The notes beneath the pieces were generated by a model. It saw only the letters and a list, made by a program, of their open reading frames with translations, did no database searches and was not told the DNA's origin. Source: Pelotomaculum propionicicum (GTDB lineage Bacteria; Bacillota; Desulfotomaculia; Desulfotomaculales; Pelotomaculaceae). Taken from it: a stretch of 57,816 nt of DNA. Below are positions 14,679 to 24,036 of the stretch, one piece after another. The position numbers and the translations under genes were made by a program. Location: positions 1 to 57,816 of the forward strand of contig NZ_QFFZ01000020.1 in the NCBI RefSeq assembly GCF_004369225.1, given 5' to 3'. Within the stretch, counting starts at the first letter, position 1; the number at the start of each line of letters is the position of its first letter.

Positions 14679-17600
14679 CTAGTTACCACTCAAGGCATTT
14701 TTCAAATCTTGCAACAATGCATTTGCAATTGCTTGATCCTCAGGGTCGAGATTTTGCTTTCTTATTATGTTCTCAAGATTCCTTACACGTTCTTGCCCCT
14801 TTAGAATATGACTCTTGCCTCCAACCATTTGGCCAGTTTGAAGTTCATACCGAATAGCATCCATTGTACTCCCATTTCCTACTGTTGCCCCTGGTCTGTA
14901 TAGCTCATTGATGACGTTTTGGAGCTTCGGGTTATTTGCAACAGGCTTTATACTTAAATTTATACTTCCGGCAGCTTTTCCCGTCCCCTTTACTAACTTA
15001 GACCCCTTTCCGCCATACAGACCTAAAACTATTTGAGAAGATTTTTCAAATTCTTCTTTGTCAATATTATCTAAGGTAAGGCTGGCAAAGTCTTTTTCCT
15101 CTTGAGAATAATCTCCTTTAATAATAAGTAACTCGTTTATTACTCGATAATTCTTCTGAAATTCTTGTAGTCTAAATTCCGCAATCTCTTTTTGCCACCA
15201 CTCGTAATCTCCGTTCAGGATAACTTGTTCATTTTCGATCTGGTCTTGCAAGGTTTTATATAGTTCATATAACTCTTCATATCCCATATTACTCCATGGT
15301 AGTTCACATATAGTAACGTTCCCCGTCGGATCAACGAAAAGCACCGGGTTATTCCCACAGTAAGCATACCTATTCTGAGAAAGCGGGTCATTAAGTTTCC
15401 CCTGGAACGTATCCTGGCTCAAAAACCTGCCCGTAGCAGGGTTGTAGTATCTCGCCCGCAGGTAAATCAGGTCATTAGAATCATATTGTTCCCCGGCAAA
15501 GCGGAAGGAGTTGTTGACACTTTCCGAGACAGAGCGGGGGAGGCCGAAGACGTCGTAAGTGTAACGGTTGAGAAGGTTGGCGGCAATGTCCGTGATGGCC
15601 GAGATACTGCCCAGCCCGTCCTGGTGGTAATACACCCTGTCTTCGTTACCAATCCGGCTGAAAAGTCTACCCGCGTAAAGGTAATTATTGACGCCTCCTT
15701 GACCGTCATTTTCGACCAGCAGGCGCGGGATTCCTGTGTTGATATCGTAAATATATTCATATACCGAGCCCGAGACACTCTGGCTGAGCCGGTTGCCGTC
15801 ACCGTCGTAAGAGTACTGTATGGTCTTGGTTCCGTCAGTAAAGTAAGTAAGCCGGTTTTCATAATCGTAATTGTAGAGAGTAGTCCCACCGACAGAAGTC
15901 AGGTTGCCGCCTGCGTCATATGCGTAAGGGGTTATCCCGACCTGAATCAGCCGGTTCGCGTTGTCATAAGTATAGGGGACCCCTCCCGCACTGGTCCGGT
16001 TGCCCACTTGATCATAGGTGTAATCAACAACCTGGCTGTCAGGATAGGTGACTCTCGTTAGTTGATAAAGGTTGTCGTAAACATAACTCGTTATCCCGCC
16101 CTGCTCATCGGTCACGCTCATACGGTTGCCCACGTTGTCCAGAGTATAGGCCGACCTGGCGATAATGTTGCCGCCGATGGCGTGCTGCAGCAAGATGAGG
16201 CGCCCGCTCAAGTCATACTCATAGGTCACGGTCACGCCGTTGGGCAATATTTCTTGAGTCCTGTTGCCCGCCTCGTCGTAGGATATGCTTGTTGAATAAA
16301 CCGAGTCCGAAACAGAAGACGGCAGGTTGAGTCCGTTGTAAGTATAGCTTACCCGCAGCCCGCCGGGGTAGACCAACGCCGTCATATTCCCGGCCTGGTC
16401 ATATTCATAGCCTACGGAATAAACACTCCTCGTAACCGAGGTCAGCCGGTTTAAACTGTCGTAATTGTAACTTGCAGAGCCGGCCGGGTCGGTCATGGAA
16501 GTCCGATTGCCGTTGTAGTCATAGGCATAAGAAACGCTTGACTGGTCAGGGTAAGAAATATTGGTCAGGCGGTTGACGGCGTCATAGGTGTAGTTTATGG
16601 TAGAGCCGTCCGGCCTGGTTTTAGATGACAGGTTGCCGGCGTAGTCATAAGTTTTGAGGCTGGTGTTGCCCAGGGGGTCGGACTCCTGCACAACCCGGTT
16701 CAGAGCGTCATAGGCTGCGGTAAAGGTCTGGTTTTTAGCGTTGGTGACCGCGGTCAGGTTGCCGTTACTGTCGTAGGTATAGCTGGTAGAACGTCCCAGC
16801 GCGTCAGTGACTAAGCTGAGCCTGTTCAGAGAGTCATAGCCGAAGGTGGTGGTGTTATTGTTGGCGTCGGTGCGTTCCGTGACGTTGCCGGCGCTGTCGT
16901 AAACAGTCACGCTGGTGTGCCCCAGCGGGTCTATTACTGTGGTCAGCCGGTTGGCGTCGTCATAGGTGTAGGACCAGCAGGCGCCGCGCGCGTCGGTTAC
17001 GCTGAGCTTATTGCCCGCAAGGTCATAGGTGTAAGAGGTAACCCCGCCCAGCGGGTCTGTCACCGACAGCAATCGTGAGCTCTGGTCGTAGGTGTAACTT
17101 GTGACATTGCCCCGCTGGTCGGTCACGCTGGTCTTATTGCCCAGAGCGTCATATTCCGTTGCCACCGAGTTGCCCATGGCGTCAGTGACTCTGGTCAGGC
17201 GGTTCAGGACATCATAAGCATAGGTGGTGGTGTTGCCGTTACGGTCGGTTTTTGAGACACGGTTGCCGTTGCCGTCCAGAGTGTAAGTTTCCGTCCTGCC
17301 GTTGGCGTCCGTGGTTGAGGTCAAACGGTTTAAATAGTCGTAGGTGTACGACGTGGTGTGATTAAGCGGGTCAGTAACCGAGATAAGGTTGTTCTCGGCG
17401 TCATAGCCGCAGGTTGTCGTCCTTCCCAGGGCATCGGTTGTTGTAACCAGCTTATTATTCGAAATATTAACGTTGGTGCAGGATTGTATCTCAATTCCAT
17501 GGAGGAACATGTTGCTGATGTCGCAGTTGGATACGGATATTTCCGGATTTGCTCCGATTCTGGATATTGCAGTATTACCATAACGGATGGTGACATAATT

Positions 17601-17822
17601 AAAGTCGATCTTGCTGCTGGCAGCCAGATTTATCACGTTCCAATTACCAGGCTGGGGCGTGGTGGCTGTGCCGTCGTTATTGGTATCGCCGCCGTATGTA
17701 TCATCCTTGATTGAAGTAAAAACTACTGGATTTATATCTGCGCCATTGGCGTTAAGCGCTCCGTTTACAAATATGGTAATGCCGCTTTTGACTTTGAAGA
17801 TAGTTCCGGGGGAAATATCCAC
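14679..17822 (-). CDS. RHS/YD-repeat polymorphic toxin, distal part
   Basis: 1047 codons. Residues 1-135 continue a right-handed beta-helix (SIKDDTYGGDTNNDG). About 140-790 are tandem YD repeats (for example YDALNRVVQESDPLGN), and about 800-905 are the RHS core closing module (YYHQDGLGSISAITD, RARYYNPATGRFLSQD, NRYAYCGNNPVLFVDPTG). The last ~140 residues are a variable C-terminal toxin (PVANNPKLQNVINELYRPGA, TVGNGSTMDAIRYELQTGQ, GKSHILKGQERVRNLENIIR), which resembles from memory the Ntox28 RNase group. It is in frame with the upstream ORF and separated from it only by TAA, and its GTG lacks a ribosome-binding site, so expression depends on readthrough or is lost. Confidence 0.85.
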   Translation of the reverse strand: MDISPGTIFKVKSGITIFVNGALNANGADINPVVFTSIKDDTYGGDTNNDGTATTPQPGNWNVINLAASSKIDFNYVTIRYGNTAISRIGANPEISVSNCDISNMFLHGIEIQSCTNVNISNNKLVTTTDALGRTTTCGYDAENNLISVTDPLNHTTSYTYDYLNRLTSTTDANGRTETYTLDGNGNRVSKTDRNGNTTTYAYDVLNRLTRVTDAMGNSVATEYDALGNKTSVTDQRGNVTSYTYDQSSRLLSVTDPLGGVTSYTYDLAGNKLSVTDARGACWSYTYDDANRLTTVIDPLGHTSVTVYDSAGNVTERTDANNNTTTFGYDSLNRLSLVTDALGRSTSYTYDSNGNLTAVTNAKNQTFTAAYDALNRVVQESDPLGNTSLKTYDYAGNLSSKTRPDGSTINYTYDAVNRLTNISYPDQSSVSYAYDYNGNRTSMTDPAGSASYNYDSLNRLTSVTRSVYSVGYEYDQAGNMTALVYPGGLRVSYTYNGLNLPSSVSDSVYSTSISYDEAGNRTQEILPNGVTVTYEYDLSGRLILLQHAIGGNIIARSAYTLDNVGNRMSVTDEQGGITSYVYDNLYQLTRVTYPDSQVVDYTYDQVGNRTSAGGVPYTYDNANRLIQVGITPYAYDAGGNLTSVGGTTLYNYDYENRLTYFTDGTKTIQYSYDGDGNRLSQSVSGSVYEYIYDINTGIPRLLVENDGQGGVNNYLYAGRLFSRIGNEDRVYYHQDGLGSISAITDIAANLLNRYTYDVFGLPRSVSESVNNSFRFAGEQYDSNDLIYLRARYYNPATGRFLSQDTFQGKLNDPLSQNRYAYCGNNPVLFVDPTGNVTICELPWSNMGYEELYELYKTLQDQIENEQVILNGDYEWWQKEIAEFRLQEFQKNYRVINELLIIKGDYSQEEKDFASLTLDNIDKEEFEKSSQIVLGLYGGKGSKLVKGTGKAAGSINLSIKPVANNPKLQNVINELYRPGATVGNGSTMDAIRYELQTGQMVGGKSHILKGQERVRNLENIIRKQNLDPEDQAIANALLQDLKNALSGN

Positions 17823-17831
17823 TGTGGCGCC

Positions 17832-18953
17832 TTAGTTAACGCTAAGTCCCGAAACAACATAGGGAAGGCTGTAGGCGGGGATCGTACCAGAGGCGAGAGC
17901 GACATTGAGGTTGATGCCGCTAAGGCTGCAGCCTGAAATATTGTTGGAGTCAAGGGTTAGCGACGGTATACTGTCTCCGGCAAAGCCCAGCGGGTACTTG
18001 CAGCTGCTGATTGTATTGCCGTAGACGCTGCCGCTTACTGTTGCGCCGGTGCTGCCAAGTTTGATGGCCTCGTAATTGGGGTATTGTGATATATTGTTGT
18101 TTTCAATTGTCACCGTACCGCCGGCGATTACAACACCGTAATTGTTCCCGGAACCGCCGCTTAGAGAGTTGCCTGAGATCGCGGGAGAGCCGCTGCTCAC
18201 ATATATGCCTGTGTTGCTGTTGTTGCTGAGGTTGTTTGAACTGATGCTCGGGGAACCGTTTACAACATAAATGCCGTAGTTGCCGCCGGTGACAGTGTTT
18301 CCCGATATTGTTGGCGAGCCGCTGCTCACATAAATTCCGGTAGTGTCAAAGTTGCTCAGCTGGTTGTTTGTTGCACTGGCAGCCCCTTTGATCTCGATGC
18401 CTCTGCTTTTGCTATATTCAATTACGCTGTGGTTAATGCTTAAGGCGCCGCCGGTACTGTAAACCATTGAGTAAATATTGCCACCGTAACGGACTCTGCC
18501 ATAATCAAGGTTGATATTGCCTCCCGTATAGGACTCCAGGCAGTGCCAGTCCCCTTTGGCGGGGGAGGTGGCCGACCCGTCGCCGTTAGTATCGCCTCCG
18601 TAGGCGTCGTCTTTATATGAAGTAAAGATAATGTTGTTCTGGTCAGTTCCCGGAGCTTCGAGGATTCCCTTGATAACCATTTTCGCGTTGGTTTTAAGTT
18701 TTATTACCGTGCCTGGCTCGATGGTAAGATTAATGCCGGGTTGGACGGTGGTGGTCGTCTGCACCACGTAGGTATAGACATTTCTCCATACCGTGTCGGT
18801 TGTGATTGAAGTCGGTGCGTTTATCGTTTCCGCGTGCGCCGTTTTCACGGTAAACGACAACGCCAGGCAGGTGAAGAATAGAAGGCTAACCAATCCTATT
18901 TTTTTCATTACAAGAACCCCCAGGTAACCATTAAATTTGTTATATATGAGCAT
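17832..18953 (-). CDS. N-terminal part of the RHS protein: signal peptide and beta-helix
   Basis: 373 codons. A Sec signal peptide (MKKIGLVSLLFFTCLALSFT ending near TAHA; a start at that ATG, 18908, is likelier than 18953) precedes a right-handed parallel beta-helix. Its repeats, such as GIYVSSGSPTISGNTVTGG and GIYVVNGSPSISSNN, are about 22 residues. The opening NLTIEPGTVIKLK...DDAYGGDTNGDG is duplicated after the stop (DISPGTIFKVK...DDTYGGDTNNDG). The TAA at 17832-17834 sits where this repeat type usually has VN(S/Q)GATL, so one substitution could have created it. The intact protein would be about 1,420 residues, secreted and wall-associated. Confidence 0.8.
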   Translation of the reverse strand: MLIYNKFNGYLGVLVMKKIGLVSLLFFTCLALSFTVKTAHAETINAPTSITTDTVWRNVYTYVVQTTTTVQPGINLTIEPGTVIKLKTNAKMVIKGILEAPGTDQNNIIFTSYKDDAYGGDTNGDGSATSPAKGDWHCLESYTGGNINLDYGRVRYGGNIYSMVYSTGGALSINHSVIEYSKSRGIEIKGAASATNNQLSNFDTTGIYVSSGSPTISGNTVTGGNYGIYVVNGSPSISSNNLSNNSNTGIYVSSGSPAISGNSLSGGSGNNYGVVIAGGTVTIENNNISQYPNYEAIKLGSTGATVSGSVYGNTISSCKYPLGFAGDSIPSLTLDSNNISGCSLSGINLNVALASGTIPAYSLPYVVSGLSVN

Positions 18954-19514
18954 AATTCTCTAATATAACTTGTAATGAATATATTAGGTTGTATTGCCAT
19001 ATTTTAGAATGGGCTTGTAGTCCTTGTTTATTGGGACTTTTGTCCTGATTTATGTGTTAAAAAGATATCCTATAAACTTATTAATTTAATTAAAATATAA
19101 AGAAGCATGGGGACGATTCCTCCTGCTTCTTTTTTTTCATGGATATTATGTGGTTAATAAGCTGGCAACTGTTAAATTGGGCGGCAATTGAAAGAATATG
19201 TTCGTGGGATCATAGCTCCGCTAAATCTTTCCCCAGGTACTTCTGCGGATCTACTGACAGCCTCACTGGGGTCTCGATCGTTGTCTGCATGTCGGCCTGG
19301 CATCACTTGTTTGATGACTATCCCAGTGCCCAGCTTGTTCCCAATACCGCGGCAAGGGTTTTGATCAGAGTCGTGATCTGGTTCATTCTTATATAATTTC
19401 CATATTAGGGCCATTTATTCTTTCTTAATGTGTTTATGGGTTCAGGAATGTGTTGTATAATGTTTTTGCAAGCGTGATTTTAAACTTTTTTTTATTTAAG
19501 GGGGTAGGTATTTT
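18954..19514. other. Intergenic region with a REP palindrome/terminator
   Basis: The only clear feature is GAAGCATGGGGACGATTCC then TCCTGCTTC (19102-19129) followed by eight T: a copy of the dispersed GAAGCA palindrome that can act as a terminator. Open frames of 80-85 codons at 19139-19414 lack ribosome-binding sites and coding character. The sequence before 19515 ends with the start-proximal AAGGGGGTAGG. Confidence 0.5.
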
Positions 19515-20591
19515 TTGAAAAGTAAGTTATTTTTAATGCTAACTTTAGCTGTCATGTTATTCCTCTTGCCCATCTCTTCCTTTGCCGCAGAAAATCAGGT
19601 TATCTTTAATATAGGATCATCTGTTTATTTCGTTAACGATCAGGCCAATAACATGGATGCCGTTCCTTTTACAGAGAATGGCCGGAGCTTTGTCCCGGTC
19701 CGTTTCCTGGCCATGTCGCTGGGTGTGTCGAAGGGTGATATAAAGTGGCTCTCTGCAGAGCAGAAAGTGGTTTTAACCAAAGACGGTAAGATAATTAGTT
19801 TCACTATAGGCAGTCTGGTTTTAGACAGCAACGGAACTATCTCCAATATGGATGTGGCCCCTATCATAAGGAATGGATATACATATTTACCTGCCAGATA
19901 TGTAGCTGAAGCCCTGGGTTATCAAGTGGGATGGGACCAAAACAGTCAAAGCGTTCTGGTGGGGCCGCCTGGGAATATGCCCAAGCCGAAGACCGCAGTT
20001 TCGGAAGGTAATTATACTATCTCGGAAGGGAACTACACTGAAGACAATAAAAAAGTCGGCATAGATATAAAATATCCGGTTTTTGCGAATATGGATGACA
20101 AAGGTATCGAGAAAAGTGTTAATGACATAATCAGTAAAAGAACTGACGTTTACAAATCATTCTATCATCAGGATGATGAAACTTATAAGGAAACAATATT
20201 TGCCACGTATGAAATAACAAAAAACACAGAGGATATAGTAAGTTTGTATTTTGTTATATCATTATATATGGAAGGTGCGGCACACCCGAACAACTTAATT
20301 GATGGGGTGACAGTGGACCTGAAAACCGGAAAGGAATTGGAGTTAAAGAATCTTTTTAAGGAAGACGTCAATTATAAGCAGGTATTAGATGAAATACTGC
20401 GTCAAAAAATAGAGGAACTCGATTATGAACTTTTTGCAGAATTCAAAGGCATAGAAGAGGAACAGGGCTTCTATATGACAGGCAGCAGCCTGGTTATATA
20501 CTATCAGGAATATGTATATTCACCTCATGTTGTTGGGCCTCTGAGGCTTGAGATACCTTTTGACAAGATTGCCGCCTATGTTATAGCTTAA
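19515..20591 (+). CDS. Secreted copper-amine-oxidase-N-like / DUF3298 protein
   Basis: 358 residues. A signal peptide (LFLMLTLAVMLFLLPISSFA) is followed by two copies of the Cu_amine_oxidN1-type domain (FTENGRSFVPVRFLAMSLG near 55-73; IIRNGYTYLPARYVAEALGY near 115-134), a cell-surface module common in Clostridia that does not itself make an oxidase. The C-terminal ~190 residues resemble DUF4163/DUF3298, as in RsiV and PdaC (DIKYPVFANMDDKGIEKSVN, GAAHPNNLIDGVTVDLKTGK, ELKNLFKED). RsiV-type DUF3298 binds lysozyme, so a wall or lysozyme-sensing role is possible. TTG start with GGGGGTAGG 7 bp upstream. Confidence 0.8.
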   Translation: MKSKLFLMLTLAVMLFLLPISSFAAENQVIFNIGSSVYFVNDQANNMDAVPFTENGRSFVPVRFLAMSLGVSKGDIKWLSAEQKVVLTKDGKIISFTIGSLVLDSNGTISNMDVAPIIRNGYTYLPARYVAEALGYQVGWDQNSQSVLVGPPGNMPKPKTAVSEGNYTISEGNYTEDNKKVGIDIKYPVFANMDDKGIEKSVNDIISKRTDVYKSFYHQDDETYKETIFATYEITKNTEDIVSLYFVISLYMEGAAHPNNLIDGVTVDLKTGKELELKNLFKEDVNYKQVLDEILRQKIEELDYELFAEFKGIEEEQGFYMTGSSLVIYYQEYVYSPHVVGPLRLEIPFDKIAAYVIA

Positions 20592-20724
20592 TGTTAAAGG
20601 CCTGCCTTTGCCGGGCAGGTTGTCAAACTCACCACTGGCTTTGACTGTGGTTTCAAGTAAACATTGAGTTTTTTGAGAGGATTTATCGACTTTCAGGAAG
20701 AATTAAATTTTCGCTAAATACGTT

Positions 20725-20774
20725 GGGGACATACCTCGTCTTTAAATATTGGCTCCAAATAGAGGTGTGTCCCC
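20725..20774. repeat. Inverted GGGGACAYACCTC repeat
   Basis: GGGGACATACCTC (20725-20737) faces GAGGTGTGTCCCC (20762-20774), one mismatch. Related GGGGACA motifs occur at 2191 and at 56667-56761. Confidence 0.65.
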
Positions 20775-20820
20775 ATTCCTTTTAAGCTGCGATATTTAAT
20801 CTAAAAGGAGCGCTTTTTTG

Positions 20821-20850
20821 TTGACAGCTTTTTAAAACATTTGTTAATAT
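20821..20850 (+). promoter_or_regulatory. Promoter of the pur leader
   Basis: TTGACA (20821-20826) and TAATAT (20845-20850) with an 18-bp spacer. A transcript from here would cross about 385 nt of leader, including a terminator hairpin, before purE. No purine riboswitch core was recognised. Confidence 0.6.
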
Positions 20851-21101
20851 AAGCTTGGGTTAAATTGAGACCTCTCAATTTATTGGAATTATTACTTCAT
20901 TTTATAATTAAAAAGCAATACGGAGAGGAAGTGCGCCTAGGGTTCCACGTTCCAGGCCGGTTTGGGGAGCGGTTTGGTCCAAGCGGCGCAGGCATTCTGA
21001 ATTTAGAAGTTCGGGATTCGAGGTTCCAAAAATCAATGAACTTCCGAGTAAAACCTCGAACATCTAACCTCTAACTTGAGGTGCTACACCGGTAAGGGAT
21101 A

Positions 21102-21163
21102 AAAGCCCAGGCGGGTAGGTTTCGCTCACACGAAATCCTATACCACCGGGCTTTATTTTATTT
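21102..21163 (+). terminator. Leader terminator/attenuator upstream of purE
   Basis: A long stem-loop (AAAGCCCAGGCGGGTAGG...CCTATACCACCGGGCTTT, with an inner TTTCG/CGAAA arm) followed by TTATTTTATTT. It lies 75 bp before purE and downstream of the TTGACA promoter, so it may control entry into the pur genes. A second structure upstream (TTCGAGGTT...AACCTCGAA, about 21015-21060) could take part. Confidence 0.6.
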
Positions 21164-21237
21164 GAACCAGTATTATTTTTATTCAGCAGTCAAATAATAT
21201 TCTAATCTTATAAATAATGAAAAGGGAGTAAGATTTT

Positions 21238-21762
21238 ATGGAAAAGCCCCTGGTCGGCATCATTATGGGCAGTGATTCCGATCTGCCGGTTATGAGAGAG
21301 GCGGCAGGCATTCTGGGAGAGTTTGGGGTGAGCAGTGAAATAGTTATCTCGTCGGCTCACCGGGCGCCTGAGCAAACGGCGGAATATGCCCGCAGCGCCG
21401 CGGCACGCGGGCTGTCGGTTATTATCGCCGGCGCGGGAGGCGCCGCTCACCTGCCCGGTGTCATTGCGGCCTGCACCCCCCTGCCGGTAATAGGAGTCCC
21501 TATCAAATCTGGAGCGCTGAGTGGTGTTGACGCCCTGTATGCTATCGTGCAAATGCCTTCCGGCGTGCCGGTGGCGACGGTGGCCATCAACGGCGCCAAG
21601 AACGCCGGGATTCTGGCCGCTCAGATTATAGGTTCGGCCAACCCTGAGATCAGGGCCAAAGTTATCGCCTACAAAGAAAAGCTGGCCAAACAGGTAAAGG
21701 AAAAAAATGACCTGCTGGCCGAGCTGGGCATAGAGGGATACATGATCCGGACTGGAATGTAA
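21238..21762 (+). CDS. purE: N5-carboxyaminoimidazole ribonucleotide mutase
   Basis: Class I PurE (174 aa): isomerises N5-CAIR to CAIR in purine synthesis. [10 protein letters not shown] (residues about 9-18) and [10 protein letters not shown] (about 38-47, with the catalytic His) are the family signatures; [11 protein letters not shown] lines the phosphate site. The gene is preceded by AAAAGGGAG. No purK adjoins it. First gene of the pur cluster. Confidence 0.96.
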   Translation: MEKPLVGIIMGSDSDLPVMREAAGILGEFGVSSEIVISSAHRAPEQTAEYARSAAARGLSVIIAGAGGAAHLPGVIAACTPLPVIGVPIKSGALSGVDALYAIVQMPSGVPVATVAINGAKNAGILAAQIIGSANPEIRAKVIAYKEKLAKQVKEKNDLLAELGIEGYMIRTGM

Positions 21763-21774
21763 ACAAGAAAACAA

Positions 21775-21955
21775 ATTGACAGGATTTACTGGATTAAAAC
21801 AGGATTAACAGGATGGAATTACATTATTTAAAAATAACGATTGTCAGGATGTAAATTTATATTTATATGTTTTAAAAATGAAGATGGTCTTTTAATAAAA
21901 TAAATAAATTCTGTAAATCTTTAAAAATCCTGTTAATCCTGTCAAATTGTTTTTC
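21775..21955. repeat. Inverted-repeat insertion between purE and purB
   Basis: ACAAATTGACAGGATTTACT, with degenerate copies of ACAGGATTAACAGGAT (21769-21816), faces AATCCTGTTAATCCTGTCAA (21928-21947). The middle is AT-rich with no gene. One of several repeat-bounded gaps in the pur cluster. Confidence 0.7.
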
Positions 21956-21980
21956 AAGAAACTCGGGAGGTACTTAAACT

Positions 21981-23276
21981 ATGATCGATCGCTATACTCT
22001 GCCGGAGATGAAACGAATCTGGTCGGAGGAAAACAAGTTTCGCAAATGGCTGGATGTGGAGATATACGCCTGCGAGGCCATGGCCAAATTGGGCCAGGTG
22101 CCCGGGCAGGCATTGCGGGAGATTAAAAAGAAGGCTAACTTTAACATAAAGCGCATCGCAGAAATAGAGGCGATCACAAACCATGATATTATCGCTTTTA
22201 CCACCAATGTGGGGGAATACGTAGGTGAAGCCGCCAAATACATTCACCTCGGCCTTACGTCATCGGATGTGCTTGACACAGCCTTAGCCGCCCTGATGAA
22301 AGAAGCCGGCCGGCATATCCTGACAAGGCTGCGGCGCTGTAGGGAGGTACTGCTGGAAAAGGCCGTGGAGCACCGCAGTACGATGATGATCGGACGCACC
22401 CACGGCATCCACGCCGAGCCGATTACTTTCGGCCTGAAAATGCTGCTCTGGGTGGATGAGACCGACCGCAACATCCGGAGGATGGAACAGGCGGTGAAAA
22501 CCGTAAGTGTGGGGAAAATCTCCGGCGCTGTCGGCACCTATGCCAATATTGACCCGCGGGTGGAAGCCCACGTTTGCAAACGGCTGGGACTGAAACCAGC
22601 TAATGTATCAACTCAGGTCCTGCAGCGTGACCGCCACGCCGAGTACCTTACCACCATTGCAGTGATAGGCAGTTCGCTGGACAAGTTTGCCACTGAACTG
22701 CGCACCATGCAGCGGACCGATATTCTGGAGGTCGAGGAAAATTTCAAAAAAGGACAGAAGGGCTCTTCAGCCATGCCTCATAAACGCAACCCTATCACCG
22801 GGGAACGCATTTCCGGCCTGGCGCGCCTCCTGCGGGGCAACGCCCTGGCAGCCATGGAAAACGTGCCGCTCTGGAACGAGCGGGACATTTCACACTCTTC
22901 AGTGGAGCGGGTGATTATCCCCGACAGCACCATCACCCTGGATTACATGCTGGCGAAATTTAACGATATTATCACCAACCTTTTAGTTTATCCCCAAAAC
23001 ATGATGAAGAATATCGAGCGCACACACGGCCTGATCTTTTCTCAGCGCGTCCTTTTATACCTGGTGGATGAGAAAGGACTGTCGCGGGAGCGGGCTTATG
23101 AGCTGGTACAGCGCAACGCCATGGAGGCCTGGCGGACGGGCAAGAGTTTTCTTGACCTGCTGCTGGCTGACAATGATATCACCGCGCTGGCGGAAAAAAA
23201 TGAGATAAGCCGCTTGTTTAACTATAACTACCACTTGAAAAATATTGATTTCATTTATAAAAGATTTGATTTATAG
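21981..23276 (+). CDS. purB: Adenylosuccinate lyase
   Basis: Fumarase/aspartase-superfamily lyase (431 aa) acting twice in purine synthesis: SAICAR to AICAR and adenylosuccinate to AMP, each releasing fumarate. Signature blocks are TSSDVLDTALA (about 92-102), GRTHGIHAEPITFG with the catalytic His (about 138-151), and the flexible loop SSAMPHKRNPITGERISGLA, whose Ser acts as base (about 262-281). CTCGGGAGG precedes the ATG by 9 bp. It lies 17 bp before purC. Confidence 0.96.
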   Translation: MIDRYTLPEMKRIWSEENKFRKWLDVEIYACEAMAKLGQVPGQALREIKKKANFNIKRIAEIEAITNHDIIAFTTNVGEYVGEAAKYIHLGLTSSDVLDTALAALMKEAGRHILTRLRRCREVLLEKAVEHRSTMMIGRTHGIHAEPITFGLKMLLWVDETDRNIRRMEQAVKTVSVGKISGAVGTYANIDPRVEAHVCKRLGLKPANVSTQVLQRDRHAEYLTTIAVIGSSLDKFATELRTMQRTDILEVEENFKKGQKGSSAMPHKRNPITGERISGLARLLRGNALAAMENVPLWNERDISHSSVERVIIPDSTITLDYMLAKFNDIITNLLVYPQNMMKNIERTHGLIFSQRVLLYLVDEKGLSRERAYELVQRNAMEAWRTGKSFLDLLLADNDITALAEKNEISRLFNYNYHLKNIDFIYKRFDL

Positions 23277-23293
23277 GAATGGAGGTAGGTTAA

Positions 23294-24019
23294 ATGCCTG
23301 AAAAGCTTGAACAACTGTACGAGGGAAAGGCCAAAAAGGTGTACCGCACCACTGATCCGGACCTTTTCATGGTGGACTATAAAGACGACGCCACTGCCTT
23401 TAACGGGGCGAAAAAAGGGACCATCCAAAACAAGGGTGTTCTGAACAACCGGATTTCGGCGGTGTTTTTTAAGCTGCTTGAAGAGAAGGGTATTCCCACG
23501 CATTTCGTGGAACTGGTCAGTGACCGGGAAATGCTGGTCAAGTCGTTAAAAATCATCCTGATTGAAGTCATAGTGCGCAACATTGCCGCCGGAAGCCTGG
23601 CCAAGCGCCTGGGATTGCCTGAAGGCACACCTATGTCCCGCCCGGTGCTGGAGTTTTACTACAAGGACGATAAACTGGGCGACCCGATGATTAATGAATA
23701 CCACATCAGGGCGCTCGACCTGGCTACACCCGAACAAATTGACACGATCAAAGATATAGCTTTAAAAGTAAACGACATTTTATTGGAATACCTGTCAGAT
23801 AAAAAAATTGACCTGGTGGATTTTAAACTTGAGTTTGGCCTGCATAAGGGGCAAGTTGTTTTAGGCGATGAGATATCGCCTGACACCTGCCGTTTCTGGG
23901 ACCGGGACACCCGTGAAAAACTGGACAAAGACCGCTTCCGCCGCGATCTGGGCAGTGTTGAAGAAGCGTATGAGGAAGTGTTCAGACGGCTGACGGGAAA
24001 GAGTTCAGACCAGAAGTAA
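23294..24019 (+). CDS. purC: SAICAR synthase
   Basis: Phosphoribosylaminoimidazole-succinocarboxamide synthase (241 aa) joins CAIR and aspartate using [15 protein letters not shown] (residues about 7-18), [14 protein letters not shown] (about 94-107), DFKLEFGL and the [13 protein letters not shown] block (about 195-207) are diagnostic. In relatives purS, purQ and purL usually come next; here a MITE and then purF follow. Confidence 0.96.
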   Translation: MPEKLEQLYEGKAKKVYRTTDPDLFMVDYKDDATAFNGAKKGTIQNKGVLNNRISAVFFKLLEEKGIPTHFVELVSDREMLVKSLKIILIEVIVRNIAAGSLAKRLGLPEGTPMSRPVLEFYYKDDKLGDPMINEYHIRALDLATPEQIDTIKDIALKVNDILLEYLSDKKIDLVDFKLEFGLHKGQVVLGDEISPDTCRFWDRDTREKLDKDRFRRDLGSVEEAYEEVFRRLTGKSSDQK

Positions 24020-24036
24020 ATATATCTGGTTGCCTA

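Noticed and set aside
15486-17835. Plus-strand ORFs inside the RHS gene
   Set aside because: Shadows produced by the regular YD repeats on the other strand.
19139-19414. 80-85-codon ORFs on both strands between the RHS locus and the Cu-amine-oxidase-N gene
   Set aside because: No ribosome-binding sites, no recognisable domains, and mutually overlapping frames.
20857-21237. Purine, ZTP or T-box riboswitch, or 6S RNA, upstream of purE
   Set aside because: The conserved cores were not found on the plus strand. A CCGCCTGGGC string reminiscent of ZTP occurs only on the opposite strand, and the closing stem is too short for 6S RNA.
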